64,000 bases of DNA from Nocardia gamkensis NBRC 108242 (GTDB taxonomy: Bacteria > Actinomycetota > Actinomycetes > Mycobacteriales > Mycobacteriaceae), in contig NZ_BDBM01000007.1 of NCBI RefSeq assembly GCF_001612985.1, positions 186,001-250,000 of the forward strand, written 5' to 3'. Under the pieces are notes generated by a model. That model was not told the origin of the DNA, searched no databases, and saw nothing but the letters and a program-made list of their open reading frames with translations. Position numbers and translations under genes: made by a program. Every line of letters starts with the position of its first letter. Position 1 is the stretch's first letter. Below, piece after piece: positions 9,227 through 17,108 of the stretch.

Positions 9227-9946
9227 CTATTTCGGCGCTCCCAAGCGCGCGCCGCCGTCGACGCGCATCACGATTCCGGTGGTGAACGAATTCCCCACCA
9301 GGAATTCGATCGCCTGTGCCACGTCGTCGGCGGTGCCGACGCGCCCGACCGGTGTGGCCGCGGCGATCGAGTCGAAGACCTCGGCGCGCGCGCCGTCGGG
9401 CAGGAAGCTCCACCATTCGGTGTCGATCACGCCGGGGGAGACCGCGTTCACACGCAGGGGCGCCAGTTCGACGGCCAGCACCGGAACCATCGCTTCCACC
9501 GCCGAATTCACCGCGGCCAGCGCCGCTGTGGTCGGCATCGAGCCGCCCGCCGATGCCGCCGACACCAGCGTGATCGAACCGCGCTGCGCCAGATGGGGCA
9601 GCGCCGCCTGCACCACGGCGGTGTGCGCGAGGAGTTTGCCCTCGACGTGCTCGCGCAGGTGGTCGAGTGCGAGTTCGCGGAATGGAGTCGTGCCCGGCGG
9701 GCCGGTCACGGTGACCACCACATGGTCGATCGGCCCGAGTTCGGTGAAGAAACGGGCCAGCTCGGCCTCGTCACGCGCGTCGACGGTCCGGCCGGTGACG
9801 TTCTCGCCGAGCTCGGCGAGCGCGGCCTCGAGCCTGCCCGCGTCGCGACCCGCGATGACCACGTCGTGCCCTCCGGAGGCGAACCTGCGCGCCGCGGCCA
9901 GGCCGATGCCCGACGTTCCGCCGACGATGACTACTCGGTTGCGCAC
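9227..9946 (-). CDS. Short-chain dehydrogenase/reductase, TetR-linked
   Basis: This 239-residue SDR has cofactor motif GGTSGIG close to its start. Its catalytic region is atypical: Ser lies in LVSAASAGG, and the usual YxxxK Tyr appears replaced (TTAALAAVNSAVEA). This resembles the divergent SDRs annotated as oxidoreductases with non-canonical active sites. GTG at 9946 is preferred because AGGAGG lies just upstream in the reverse strand (about 9951-9956). It is divergent from a TetR gene, and a palindrome lies between them, so repression by that TetR is likely. Function is unknown; loss of the Tyr may mean altered chemistry. Confidence 0.8.
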   Translation of the reverse strand: MRNRVVIVGGTSGIGLAAARRFASGGHDVVIAGRDAGRLEAALAELGENVTGRTVDARDEAELARFFTELGPIDHVVVTVTGPPGTTPFRELALDHLREHVEGKLLAHTAVVQAALPHLAQRGSITLVSAASAGGSMPTTAALAAVNSAVEAMVPVLAVELAPLRVNAVSPGVIDTEWWSFLPDGARAEVFDSIAAATPVGRVGTADDVAQAIEFLVGNSFTTGIVMRVDGGARLGAPK

Positions 9947-9972
9947 AACATCCTCCTGAATTTCGAAGCTCT

Positions 9973-9997
9973 GTGTCTCGAAATATAATCGAGGCAC
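9973..9997. promoter_or_regulatory. Likely TetR operator
   Basis: GTGTCTCGA (9973-9981) and TCGAGGCAC (9989-9997) form an inverted repeat with one mismatch around an AT-rich 7-bp centre. It lies in the 72-bp gap between the divergent SDR and TetR genes, and the AT-rich centre could be part of a -10 element. Position and symmetry fit autoregulation by the TetR protein at 10019. Confidence 0.55.
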
Positions 9998-10018
9998 GAT
10001 GTCTTGTAAAGTGTCGGC

Positions 10019-10606
10019 ATGACCGGAACCCGCGGCCGTCCGCGCAGTGAGGACACCAGGCGCGCGATCCTGCGTGCCGCCCTGGAACTGTCCGCCCGCG
10101 ACGGCTATCAGGACCTCACGATCAAGGCGATCGCCGACGCGGCGGGCGCGGGCAGGCAGACGGTGTATCGCTGGTGGCCGGACAAGGCCTCGGTGCTCAT
10201 GGAGGCGCTCGTCGGGCTGGCCGAGGAGAACCCGGCGTTGCTGGGGCACGCCGAGTCCGCCGACGTGCTCGCGGAGGTCGAAAGTCTGCTCACCGCGACC
10301 TATGAACTCGCCCGCGAACTGACGGGGCAGGCGCTGGTCGGTCTGATGGCCGATGCGCAGCGTGATCCCGTGCTCTCGAAGCGATTGCAGGAGACCGTGA
10401 TCGGGCCACGGCGCGCCACGCTGCGTACGCTGCTGCGAAGGGGTGTGGACAACGGGGAGTTCACCGAGGTGGTGCCGTTGGATCTCGTGGTGGATTTCGC
10501 GTTCGGAGCCATGTGGTACCGGCTGTTGAGTCGGCACGCTCCGGTCGACGGTGCGCTGGCGCGTGAAGTCACGGCCGGAGTCGCCGCCATGCTCGGCCGG
10601 GAGTGA
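10019..10606 (+). CDS. TetR-family transcriptional regulator
   Basis: The 195-residue protein has a typical TetR HTH at about residues 12-58 (DTRRAILRAALELSARDG, then TIKAIADAAGAGRQTVYRWW). The YRWWPDKASVL segment suggests the subgroup with a C-terminal TetR_C_11-like ligand domain. It is divergent from the SDR at 9227-9946 with a palindrome between, so it probably represses that gene and itself. The ligand is unknown. Confidence 0.9.
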   Translation: MTGTRGRPRSEDTRRAILRAALELSARDGYQDLTIKAIADAAGAGRQTVYRWWPDKASVLMEALVGLAEENPALLGHAESADVLAEVESLLTATYELARELTGQALVGLMADAQRDPVLSKRLQETVIGPRRATLRTLLRRGVDNGEFTEVVPLDLVVDFAFGAMWYRLLSRHAPVDGALAREVTAGVAAMLGRE

Positions 10607-10680
10607 TAGCGCCGCTGATCGGCGGACGGCCGGAGTGGCGGCCACGAAGCCGGGCCGATAGCCGCGGTGGCGGCGATTTG

Positions 10681-10698
10681 TTGTGACTGACATCACAA
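10681..10698. promoter_or_regulatory. CRP-like site TTGTGA-N6-TCACAA
   Basis: TTGTGA (10681-10686), six bases, then TCACAA (10693-10698) form a perfect palindrome matching the TGTGA-N6-TCACA consensus of CRP-family regulators, including mycobacterial CRP. It lies about 170 bp before the MHS transporter start and 75 bp after the TetR stop. It suggests cAMP/CRP control of the transporter. Confidence 0.55.
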
Positions 10699-10869
10699 TT
10701 AGCGGATTCATCGCAGGTCAGCGCGACCGCTTCGGTGGGTTTCTCGGGTCCGGGACTGTTTGCCGGGGGTTGATCCTGGGTAACGGTCTGTTTCGTGCCA
10801 CACCTTCGGTTCTCGTAGCCCGAGGTGGAACGAACCGAGGTCCGTGGACGGACTGGAGAGGACGTGCAC

Positions 10870-12204
10870 GTGACCGACCGGACATCGGAGAGTTTCCCGC
10901 TGCGGCGTTCCGTGGCGGCTTCCGCCATGGGCAACGCGACGGAGTGGTTCGACTACGGCGTCTACGCCGCCACCGCGACCTACCTGACCGACGCCTTCTT
11001 CCCCGGGGAATTGGGCACGCTCGGCACCATGCTCGGCTTCGCCATCTCGTTCGTCCTGCGGCCGCTCGGCGGCATGGTGTGGGGACCGCTCGGTGACCGG
11101 ATCGGCCGCAAAGCCGTGCTGGCCACCACGATCCTGCTCATGGCCGCCGCCACCGGAGCCATCGGCGTACTACCCACCCACGCGTCCGTCGGTGTGCTGG
11201 CCCCGGTTCTGCTGATCCTGCTGCGCGTGGTGCAGGGCTTCTCGACCGGTGGCGAATACGGCGGTGCCGCAACGTATCTCGCCGAATGCGCGACCGACCG
11301 CAAACGCGGTTTCCTCGGCAGTTTCCTGGAGTTCGGCACGCTCGCCGGCTTCGTCGGAGGTTCCGCGACCGTGCTGGCCTTCCAGCTCGCGCTCGGTTCG
11401 GACACCATGCACGAATGGGGCTGGCGCATCCCGTTCCTGATCGCCATCCCGCTCGGCCTGACCGGCTGGTACCTGCGTGCCAAGCTGGAGGAGAGCCCGG
11501 TGTTCACCGAAGTCGCCGAGCACAAGCGTCCGGCCGGTGGCCTGCGCGAAGTGCTGACCACCTATCGGCGCGAGACGCTCACGCTGGCCGGACTGGTGGT
11601 CGCGCTGAACGTGGTGAACTACACGCTGCTCACCTACCAGCCCACCTATCTGCAGAACACCATCGGTATGGGGGAGTCGGCCACCACCGCGATGATGCTG
11701 CTCGGGCAGCTGGTGATGATGGTGGTGCTGCCGTTCTTCGGCAGGCTGTCCGACAGTGTCGGCCGGCGCCCGATGTGGTTGTTCTCCCTGATGGGTCTTG
11801 CCGTGCTCGCGGTGCCGATGTACTGGCTGATTGGGCAGGGCACCGCGTGGGCCATCATCGGCTTCATCGTGCTCGGACTGCTGTACGTGCCGCAGCTGTC
11901 CACCATCAGCTCCACCTTCCCCGCGATCTTCCCGACCCATGTCCGGTACGCGGGTTTCGCGCTGGCCTACAACGTCTCCACCGCGGTCTTCGGCGGCACC
12001 GCCCCGCTGCTCAACGAGGCCGTCATCGAGGCGACCGGCTGGACACTGTTCCCCGCCCTCTACATGGTCGGCGCCTCCCTGATCGGCCTGGTCGCCTGGA
12101 ACTACCTGCGCGAGACCGCGGGCACCTCGCTACGCGGCACCGAGGTCCCCGACGCGGGCGAGCCCACCCCGGACCCGGACCTCCCCGCCCAGCCCGCGTT
12201 CTGA
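10870..12204 (+). CDS. MFS transporter, metabolite:H+ symporter (MHS/ProP-like) family
   Basis: The 444-residue protein has about twelve membrane segments and MHS-family signatures: MGNATEWFDYGVYA at the N-terminus, loop motif GDRIGRKAVL between helices 2 and 3, GEYGGAATYLAE, and WRIPFLIA in the second loop. This family imports organic acids, proline/betaine or shikimate-type compounds with protons across the cytoplasmic membrane. GTG at 10870 is chosen because GGAGAGG (10855-10861) lies 8 nt upstream; GTG 10864 is too close. A CRP-like palindrome lies upstream. The substrate cannot be fixed. The closeness of the amine operon (4992-9217) is suggestive only. Confidence 0.87.
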   Translation: MTDRTSESFPLRRSVAASAMGNATEWFDYGVYAATATYLTDAFFPGELGTLGTMLGFAISFVLRPLGGMVWGPLGDRIGRKAVLATTILLMAAATGAIGVLPTHASVGVLAPVLLILLRVVQGFSTGGEYGGAATYLAECATDRKRGFLGSFLEFGTLAGFVGGSATVLAFQLALGSDTMHEWGWRIPFLIAIPLGLTGWYLRAKLEESPVFTEVAEHKRPAGGLREVLTTYRRETLTLAGLVVALNVVNYTLLTYQPTYLQNTIGMGESATTAMMLLGQLVMMVVLPFFGRLSDSVGRRPMWLFSLMGLAVLAVPMYWLIGQGTAWAIIGFIVLGLLYVPQLSTISSTFPAIFPTHVRYAGFALAYNVSTAVFGGTAPLLNEAVIEATGWTLFPALYMVGASLIGLVAWNYLRETAGTSLRGTEVPDAGEPTPDPDLPAQPAF

Positions 12205-12334
12205 ACACGCCGGACGCGCCACCGCGCGGCCTGATGCGACTCCGACTTGTGGGACGTTGTCCTAGTGCGTCTCGGCACTCGGCGGAGAATTCCAGCGGAC
12301 TTCGCCGGAAGCCACCGCGGTCGGGACCATTCGG

Positions 12335-12703
12335 TCAGGCCGAGGGCGACTCGTCGTCCGCGGGCCAGCCGTCCTCGATGACCAGGCGACCGTCTCGCAG
12401 CGCGGTCGCGTACTGGTCGGCCACCAGGTCGGCAGGGTAGGTCGGCCAGTAGGAGACCGCGCCGGTGGGCTTGTCGATGACGCAGACCGACCCGCCGACG
12501 ATCACCGGCGGACTGGCCGGATCGGCCTGCGGCGGGCGGGGGAAGGTGGCGACGGCGACGAAGCAGGTGTCGAACTCGCTCAGGTGGTAACTGATTCCGC
12601 GATCGGCGTAGTCGCCGTTGGCCAAGTGGTGGTCGGCGATCCGGTGTGCTTCGGTCAGGTCCACCGGTGTGGTCGCCTCGGTCGGGTAGGCGTGGATGTC
12701 CAT
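12335..12703 (-). CDS. YrhB-like / Imm35-like small protein of unknown function
   Basis: This 122-residue protein contains the pattern VCVIDKPTGAVSYWPTYP, which resembles the YrhB domain and the related immunity-protein-35 group, where a DK-TG turn precedes a tryptophan strand. There is no signal peptide or membrane segment. Related proteins sometimes sit beside polymorphic toxins, but no toxin gene is visible within several kilobases, so it is an orphan here. The start at 12703 is the only sensible one. Function is unknown. Confidence 0.6.
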   Translation of the reverse strand: MDIHAYPTEATTPVDLTEAHRIADHHLANGDYADRGISYHLSEFDTCFVAVATFPRPPQADPASPPVIVGGSVCVIDKPTGAVSYWPTYPADLVADQYATALRDGRLVIEDGWPADDESPSA

Positions 12704-12788
12704 GTGTCGATGGCAGCTGGGAGTGGCCGCCCGCTCCTTCCGGGTCTCTGGATAGCACGGTGGCGGCTCGGCGCAAGCCGGTTTCCGG

Positions 12789-13358
12789 TCAGTCGAACCG
12801 GATAGTGGACAACATCTTGCGGGCCAGGGCCTCCGGATCGGAATCGGCGGCCAGTGATGAATTATGCAGTGCCCCTTCGCGCCACAACGAAGCGAAGCCG
12901 TGCACCAGCGACCATGCGGCGAGTTGGGTCGCCTGCTGCCGGTCGTGGCGGTGGCCCGGTTGGAGGTCCGCGACGCCGGAGCGCAGCGCCAGCGCGGACC
13001 GTTCGCGCGCGGCGTGCAACGCCGCGTCCTCCGCGTGCAAGAGGCTGTGCCGGAACATCACGTCGAAGTGCCCGGGGTGCTCGCGCGCGAAGCGGATGTA
13101 TGCCACCGCGACCTCGCGGAAGTCCCCGCCTGCTCGTGCGAGCTGTTCGGCCAGCAACTCGAAACCCTCGGTGGCCAACGCGGTGAGCAGACCGGCTCGA
13201 TCGCCGAAGTGGTGGGCGGGCGCGGCGTGTGAGACGCCCGCGTGCCGGGCCAGGTTGCGCAGCGAGAGCGCGTCCACGCCGTCGGCGGCGATCCGCTCGG
13301 CGGCCGCGGTCAGCAGCGCCGCGCGGAGATCTCCGTGGTGGTAGCCGTCCTTCGCCAT
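12789..13358 (-). CDS. TetR-family regulator (WHG-domain type)
   Basis: This TetR regulator has an N-terminal HTH (GYHHGDLRAALLTAAAERI, then SLRNLARHAGVSHAAPAHHF) of the type that usually carries a C-terminal WHG domain. A start at MAKDGYHHG (13358) agrees with the usual family N-terminus. An upstream ATG at 13379 would add seven residues and would lie directly next to the palindrome at 13380, perhaps on a leaderless transcript. It is divergent from the DoxX-family gene at 13456, which it probably controls. Confidence 0.85.
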   Translation of the reverse strand: MAKDGYHHGDLRAALLTAAAERIAADGVDALSLRNLARHAGVSHAAPAHHFGDRAGLLTALATEGFELLAEQLARAGGDFREVAVAYIRFAREHPGHFDVMFRHSLLHAEDAALHAARERSALALRSGVADLQPGHRHDRQQATQLAAWSLVHGFASLWREGALHNSSLAADSDPEALARKMLSTIRFD

Positions 13359-13379
13359 CCCTCGATGGTGACCGATCAT

Positions 13380-13394
13380 CTTGACATTGACAAG
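13380..13394. promoter_or_regulatory. Palindrome between TetR and DoxX genes
   Basis: CTTGACATTGACAAG is a near-perfect 15-bp palindrome (CTTGnCAnTGnCAAG). A second TGTCAAG half lies at about 13424-13430. Such CTTGACA elements can also act as -35 boxes, so repression by the adjacent TetR through promoter occlusion is plausible. Confidence 0.45.
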
Positions 13395-13455
13395 TTTGCG
13401 GCGCCGAGCCTAATCTTTCCACTGTCAAGATTGTTCTCGATGCACAGGAGATCCG

Positions 13456-13893
13456 ATGGCCCCGCTGGTTGTCCTCGTCGCCGTCACCGCACTCGCCCGG
13501 CTCGTCGGCCGGCTGATCGGCAACGGCTGGCTCGATTCGTGGGCGCACGCGACCGCACTCGGCCTGGCCGCGATGCTCGTCCTCACGGCGAGCGCGCACT
13601 TCCTCCAGCCACGCCGTGACGCCCTGATCGCCATGGTGCCGCCGCGGCTGCCGAACGCGCCCGCGCTGGTGACGCTGACCGGCGTCCTGGAATCGGCGGC
13701 CGCGGTCGGCGTGCTGATCCCGGCCACCGCCGACCTGGCCGCGGCCTGCCTGATCGCCTTGCTGCTGGCCCTGTTCCCCGCGAACATCCGCGCCGCTCGC
13801 GCGGAACTGGGCATCAAGACCATGCCGCTGCCGCTGCGGGGTCTGGTTCAGGTGCTCTTCATCGCGGCCTGCGTGGTCGTCATCATCGGGTGA
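13456..13893 (+). CDS. DoxX-family membrane protein
   Basis: This 145-residue protein has four hydrophobic segments and the DoxX/DUF4267-like pattern HFLQPRRDALIAMVPPRLP, followed by LTGVLESAAAVGVLIP. DoxX-like proteins are small integral membrane proteins; some take part in redox stress or in thiosulfate/quinone chemistry, others are uncharacterised. It is divergent from the TetR at 13358 and followed by a strong hairpin. TetR-DoxX pairs are common in actinobacteria, usually without known function. Confidence 0.8.
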   Translation: MAPLVVLVAVTALARLVGRLIGNGWLDSWAHATALGLAAMLVLTASAHFLQPRRDALIAMVPPRLPNAPALVTLTGVLESAAAVGVLIPATADLAAACLIALLLALFPANIRAARAELGIKTMPLPLRGLVQVLFIAACVVVIIG

Positions 13894-13897
13894 ACAT

Positions 13898-13948
13898 GCG
13901 AAAGACCCGCTCACACATTCGAATTCGATGTGCGAGCGGGTCTTTCGC
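13898..13948. terminator. Strong bidirectional terminator
   Basis: GCGAAAGACCCGCTC (13898-13912), a flanking CACAT, a short AT-rich loop, ATGTG, then GAGCGGGTCTTTCGC (13934-13948) form a near-perfect stem of about 20 bp. The A-run on one side and T-run on the other give it terminator character in both directions. It separates DoxX (plus strand) from the end of the long minus-strand PKS operon at 13960. Confidence 0.85.
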
Positions 13949-13959
13949 GTGGTCGGGGT

Positions 13960-14763
13960 TCAGTTGCCGCGCAGCGCCTTCGCGATGGTGCGGCGCATGA
14001 ACGGCCGCGCCAGATCCTCCGGCAGGTTCGCCCAGGCCAGGAAGAACCGCGTCAGAGGGTCGAGGGCGATATGGTGATGCCCGCGTTCCATTCCCCGCAC
14101 CGCGGCCTCGGCGACCCGTTGGGCCGACATCGGCTCGATCGACCCGGTGATCGCCTTGGTCTCCACCGGCTTTCGCTGGTTCTCCATCGCCAGCCCCGGC
14201 GTGTCGGTGTCGGCCGGATAGATCACCGTGACGTCCACGCCCTTCGGCTCGACCTCGTAGCGCAGGCACAACGCCAGCTGCCGGATACTCGCCTTGGTGG
14301 GTCCATAACCGGTGTAGCCGGTGATCCCGAGAAACGCCGATGTCGAGCTGACCAGCAGGATCTTCCCGCCGCCCCGCTGCACCATCCCCGGAAGCACCCG
14401 GCGCACCGCGTGCACCGCGCCGAGATAGTTCGCCGACATCTGCACCTCGAACTCGTCGGCGTCCACTTCGAGGAACCGTCCGGGCAGGGCGAGTCCCGCG
14501 CAGCAGGCGATGACGTCGCACGGCCCGTTGCGCTGCTCCAATTCCTCGATGGCCGGATCGAGTTGGTCCGGACGGGTCACGTCCGCGGCGGCCCAGTCCG
14601 CACCCAATCGTTTCGCGGTGTCGCGCAGCGGAACCTTCCGGCGCGCGATGATGGAGACCTGCGCGCCACGCCGCGCGAAGACCTCCGCCACCGCGGCGCC
14701 GATCCCTTCCGATCCGCCGGTGACGATGACGTGCTTACCGACCCAGTCCCTGACCCGTGCCAT
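13960..14763 (-). CDS. SDR resembling 3-ketodihydrosphingosine reductase
   Basis: The 267-residue SDR has cofactor motif TGGSEGIG (15-22), catalytic Ser139/140, Tyr153 and Lys157. It also has the segment LAMENQRKPVETKAITG (191-207), which matches a signature of eukaryotic and bacterial 3-ketodihydrosphingosine reductases (KDSR: EN-KP-E). These reduce the 3-keto group left by an alpha-oxoamine synthase. It is the last gene of the operon that encodes a PKS and an alpha-oxoamine synthase, which supports that role. The start MARVRDWVG (14763) is preferred over an 18-residue extension. It lies 8 bp downstream of the DUF1702 gene and ends at the terminator at 13898. Activity is inferred. Confidence 0.75.
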   Translation of the reverse strand: MARVRDWVGKHVIVTGGSEGIGAAVAEVFARRGAQVSIIARRKVPLRDTAKRLGADWAAADVTRPDQLDPAIEELEQRNGPCDVIACCAGLALPGRFLEVDADEFEVQMSANYLGAVHAVRRVLPGMVQRGGGKILLVSSTSAFLGITGYTGYGPTKASIRQLALCLRYEVEPKGVDVTVIYPADTDTPGLAMENQRKPVETKAITGSIEPMSAQRVAEAAVRGMERGHHHIALDPLTRFFLAWANLPEDLARPFMRRTIAKALRGN

Positions 14764-14771
14764 CCGTGACC

Positions 14772-15734
14772 TCAGGCTCGGCTCGCGGTGACGATATCGG
14801 CGATCCGATCCCGCCACAGCAGGTAGGTGCCGGAGGTGCCGTCGTCGGGCAGGTCGTCGAGCGAACTCTCGATCAGCGCGTCGGTCTCGGCGACGCTGGT
14901 CCCGCAGAAGACCTGCGCCGCCGCCTCGCTGTGCTCGTTGACGCTGTTGGTCTGCTGCCGGATGCGCGCGACCATGGCCGAGCCCAGCGACAGCTGCGGC
15001 CGGAACTCACCGGCCACATCCCAGAGTTCCTCCATGGCAGCCGGTTGCACGCCGCCCGCGAACGTGACGGCGATGCCGACGCCGCTCCACAGATCGGCGT
15101 GCCGCTTCGGGTCGAACTCGCCGATCAGGCGCACGACACCGGCCGGATTGCCGCCGCCGATGAACCACAGCGCGCGGCCCATGCCCTGATCGGCGATGCG
15201 CTTCAAGTTGTCCCGGTCACCGAGCCAGCCGGGGTAGCGGGTCTCGACGTGCTTGTCCCGCACATAGCGCTGCATCCGGAAGAACGCCTTGTAGAAGCCG
15301 TACCCGTCGATGGCCAGCCAGCGGAACAGCGGGTGCTGCGGAAACAGCTTCTTCCAGCGGAGCTTCGGGATCTTCGCCATCGCGAGGCCGACACCCACGT
15401 ACATGGTCAGGGCGTAATCACCGGCCGGGCCGTCGATCAGATCGGCGGCGCGCCGGCCGGGCGACAGCGAGTCGATCGCGGTGAGGCCGACCGCCGCGCC
15501 TTCGTAGGCGAAACCGCGGTATTTCGGCGGCACCTGGAGCAGCGCGGCGATCAGTTCGTCGTTGTCCGAGCTGCGGACCGCGGAGTCGATGCCGCCGACC
15601 AGGTGCATGGTCACCTGCTCGAGTTCCAGCGCGGTGTGCTGGTCGGGCTGCTCGAATCCGCTGAGCACCGTGCGGACACTGGCCGGACTGGGGACGAAGA
15701 GGGCCGCGCGCAGCGGACCCAACGGCGAGGGCAT
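14772..15734 (-). CDS. DUF1702-like protein of the enediyne-accessory type
   Basis: This 320-residue protein resembles the DUF1702 family. Members occur in enediyne biosynthetic clusters next to UnbU and UnbV homologues and in related unexplained actinobacterial clusters. Visible features are a soluble protein with conserved-looking aromatic stretches (GYGFYKAFFRMQRYV; RYPGWLGD; GMGRALWFIGGG) and no catalytic motif that I recognise. ATG at 15734 has GGAGA a few bases upstream; the frame continues to about 15872, so a longer N-terminus is possible. It lies 183 bp below UnbU and 8 bp above the KDSR-like gene. A role in handling a nascent lipid or polyketide is inferred only. Confidence 0.65.
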   Translation of the reverse strand: MPSPLGPLRAALFVPSPASVRTVLSGFEQPDQHTALELEQVTMHLVGGIDSAVRSSDNDELIAALLQVPPKYRGFAYEGAAVGLTAIDSLSPGRRAADLIDGPAGDYALTMYVGVGLAMAKIPKLRWKKLFPQHPLFRWLAIDGYGFYKAFFRMQRYVRDKHVETRYPGWLGDRDNLKRIADQGMGRALWFIGGGNPAGVVRLIGEFDPKRHADLWSGVGIAVTFAGGVQPAAMEELWDVAGEFRPQLSLGSAMVARIRQQTNSVNEHSEAAAQVFCGTSVAETDALIESSLDDLPDDGTSGTYLLWRDRIADIVTASRA

Positions 15735-15917
15735 GGAGTTCTCCAATCGTCGGGAGGAGTCTCGGGCCCGGTGCGGGAGCGCCGTGTGGGCGACGCACAC
15801 CAGGATCGGCGGGGGATTCGGCGAGACGGACGTGAACGCGTCGGCGGTCATGCCGTGCGGCCGCGGTGACACCCATGGTGAAAGCGCCGAGCACGCGGCG
15901 CGGCTCGGCGCTGGCGG

Positions 15918-17108
15918 TCAGGAGCGGGCCGCCTCCTTCGCGGGCTCGGGTTCGCGTGCGATGTCGGCATCCAGGTCGTCGGCCACCACGGGCTGCTGCA
16001 CGGCCGGGGTCGCGCCGCGCTGCCCCCACCACTCGGCGATGCCGCGCACCCACCAGTAGACGCCGCGAGCGCCGCAGACGACGACCAGCGCGATGAACAG
16101 GCCGTAGGAGATGTGCAGCGCCGTGACCACGCCGTACATGATGCCGACCGAGGCGCCGAACATGATCTGCTGCTTCTTGCCCGACGGCGTGGTACCCGGG
16201 TCGGTGACCATGTAATTGGTGAACAGCACGAACGCCAGGCCGGTCATCACGCTCAGACCGCCCAGGATCGAGATGTTCGGTTCGATGAGCCCGCGCACGA
16301 TGGCTTGCAGCGCGAACGCGCCCACCCACGCCATGATCAGCGGCATCTTCAGCGTCAGCTTGGCGTTGAGCATGGTGCCGGTCATCAGCAGGCCGAGCAC
16401 GATGAGCGCGTCCGCCGGGCCGGTGATGTATTCGGTGAAGTGGTACGGCGGCGCCACCGCGATCATCGGGAACACCAGGAAGCACACCACGACACCGAAG
16501 TTCGACGGATTCATGAAGTGGCGCATCTTGCCGTTGATCTTGGCGCGCAACACCCACTTGGTACCGACCGCGACCACGATGCCGAAGATCACCGGCCACA
16601 GCTTGTCGTGCGCGAAGGTCAGGAAGTTGAACGCCAGACCGGTGATGTGCGCGGGCAGCAGGAACTCGAACAGCCCACGCGGCCCACGGCCCCGGAAGGC
16701 GGGCGGCCGCTTGTACGCCCACGCCGCGAGGACTTCCAGCCCGATCTCGGTGGAGTACGCGGTGGCCAGCGCGATGAACGGCCACAGGAACGGTTGCTCG
16801 AAGCCGAGCAGCGGGAATCCGATCAGGTTGAAGATCGTGATCGAGATGGCGAAGTTGCGCAGTGCCAGGTAGCGGGGGTCTTTGGTCGCCGCGGGCTTCT
16901 CCACCCATTCCTTGGCGAACTCGGTGCCCGAGCGCTGCACGGCCGAGATGCGCTCGGCTGCCGTAACGCTGGTCCCGTTGCCGTTACCCGCCGTGGCGGC
17001 CGGATTGTCGCCCGCGGCGCTGCCGTTGCCGTCGGCCGCCGGGGTTTCGTGATGACCGTTCGACGCGGCTTTCGCCTCGCCCGGATCCTTCTTGTCGTTG
17101 TCGCTCAT
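15918..17108 (-). CDS. UnbU-like multi-pass membrane protein (enediyne accessory family)
   Basis: This 396-residue polytopic membrane protein matches the UnbU (enediyne E5) family, which is distantly like RnfD/NqrB-type proteins. Residues 1-60 are a hydrophilic Asn/Gly/Ala-rich tail, followed by about nine or ten membrane segments (for example ISITIFNLIGFPLL, PLIMAWVGAFALQAIV and VGIMYGVVTALHISYGLFI), with loop HFMNPSNFG between them. The acidic C-terminus is soluble. Its start overlaps the UnbV-like stop by ATGA (17105-17108). UnbU function is not known even in enediyne clusters; homology to Rnf/Nqr membrane subunits suggests electron or cofactor transfer at the membrane. Confidence 0.75.
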   Translation of the reverse strand: MSDNDKKDPGEAKAASNGHHETPAADGNGSAAGDNPAATAGNGNGTSVTAAERISAVQRSGTEFAKEWVEKPAATKDPRYLALRNFAISITIFNLIGFPLLGFEQPFLWPFIALATAYSTEIGLEVLAAWAYKRPPAFRGRGPRGLFEFLLPAHITGLAFNFLTFAHDKLWPVIFGIVVAVGTKWVLRAKINGKMRHFMNPSNFGVVVCFLVFPMIAVAPPYHFTEYITGPADALIVLGLLMTGTMLNAKLTLKMPLIMAWVGAFALQAIVRGLIEPNISILGGLSVMTGLAFVLFTNYMVTDPGTTPSGKKQQIMFGASVGIMYGVVTALHISYGLFIALVVVCGARGVYWWVRGIAEWWGQRGATPAVQQPVVADDLDADIAREPEPAKEAARS

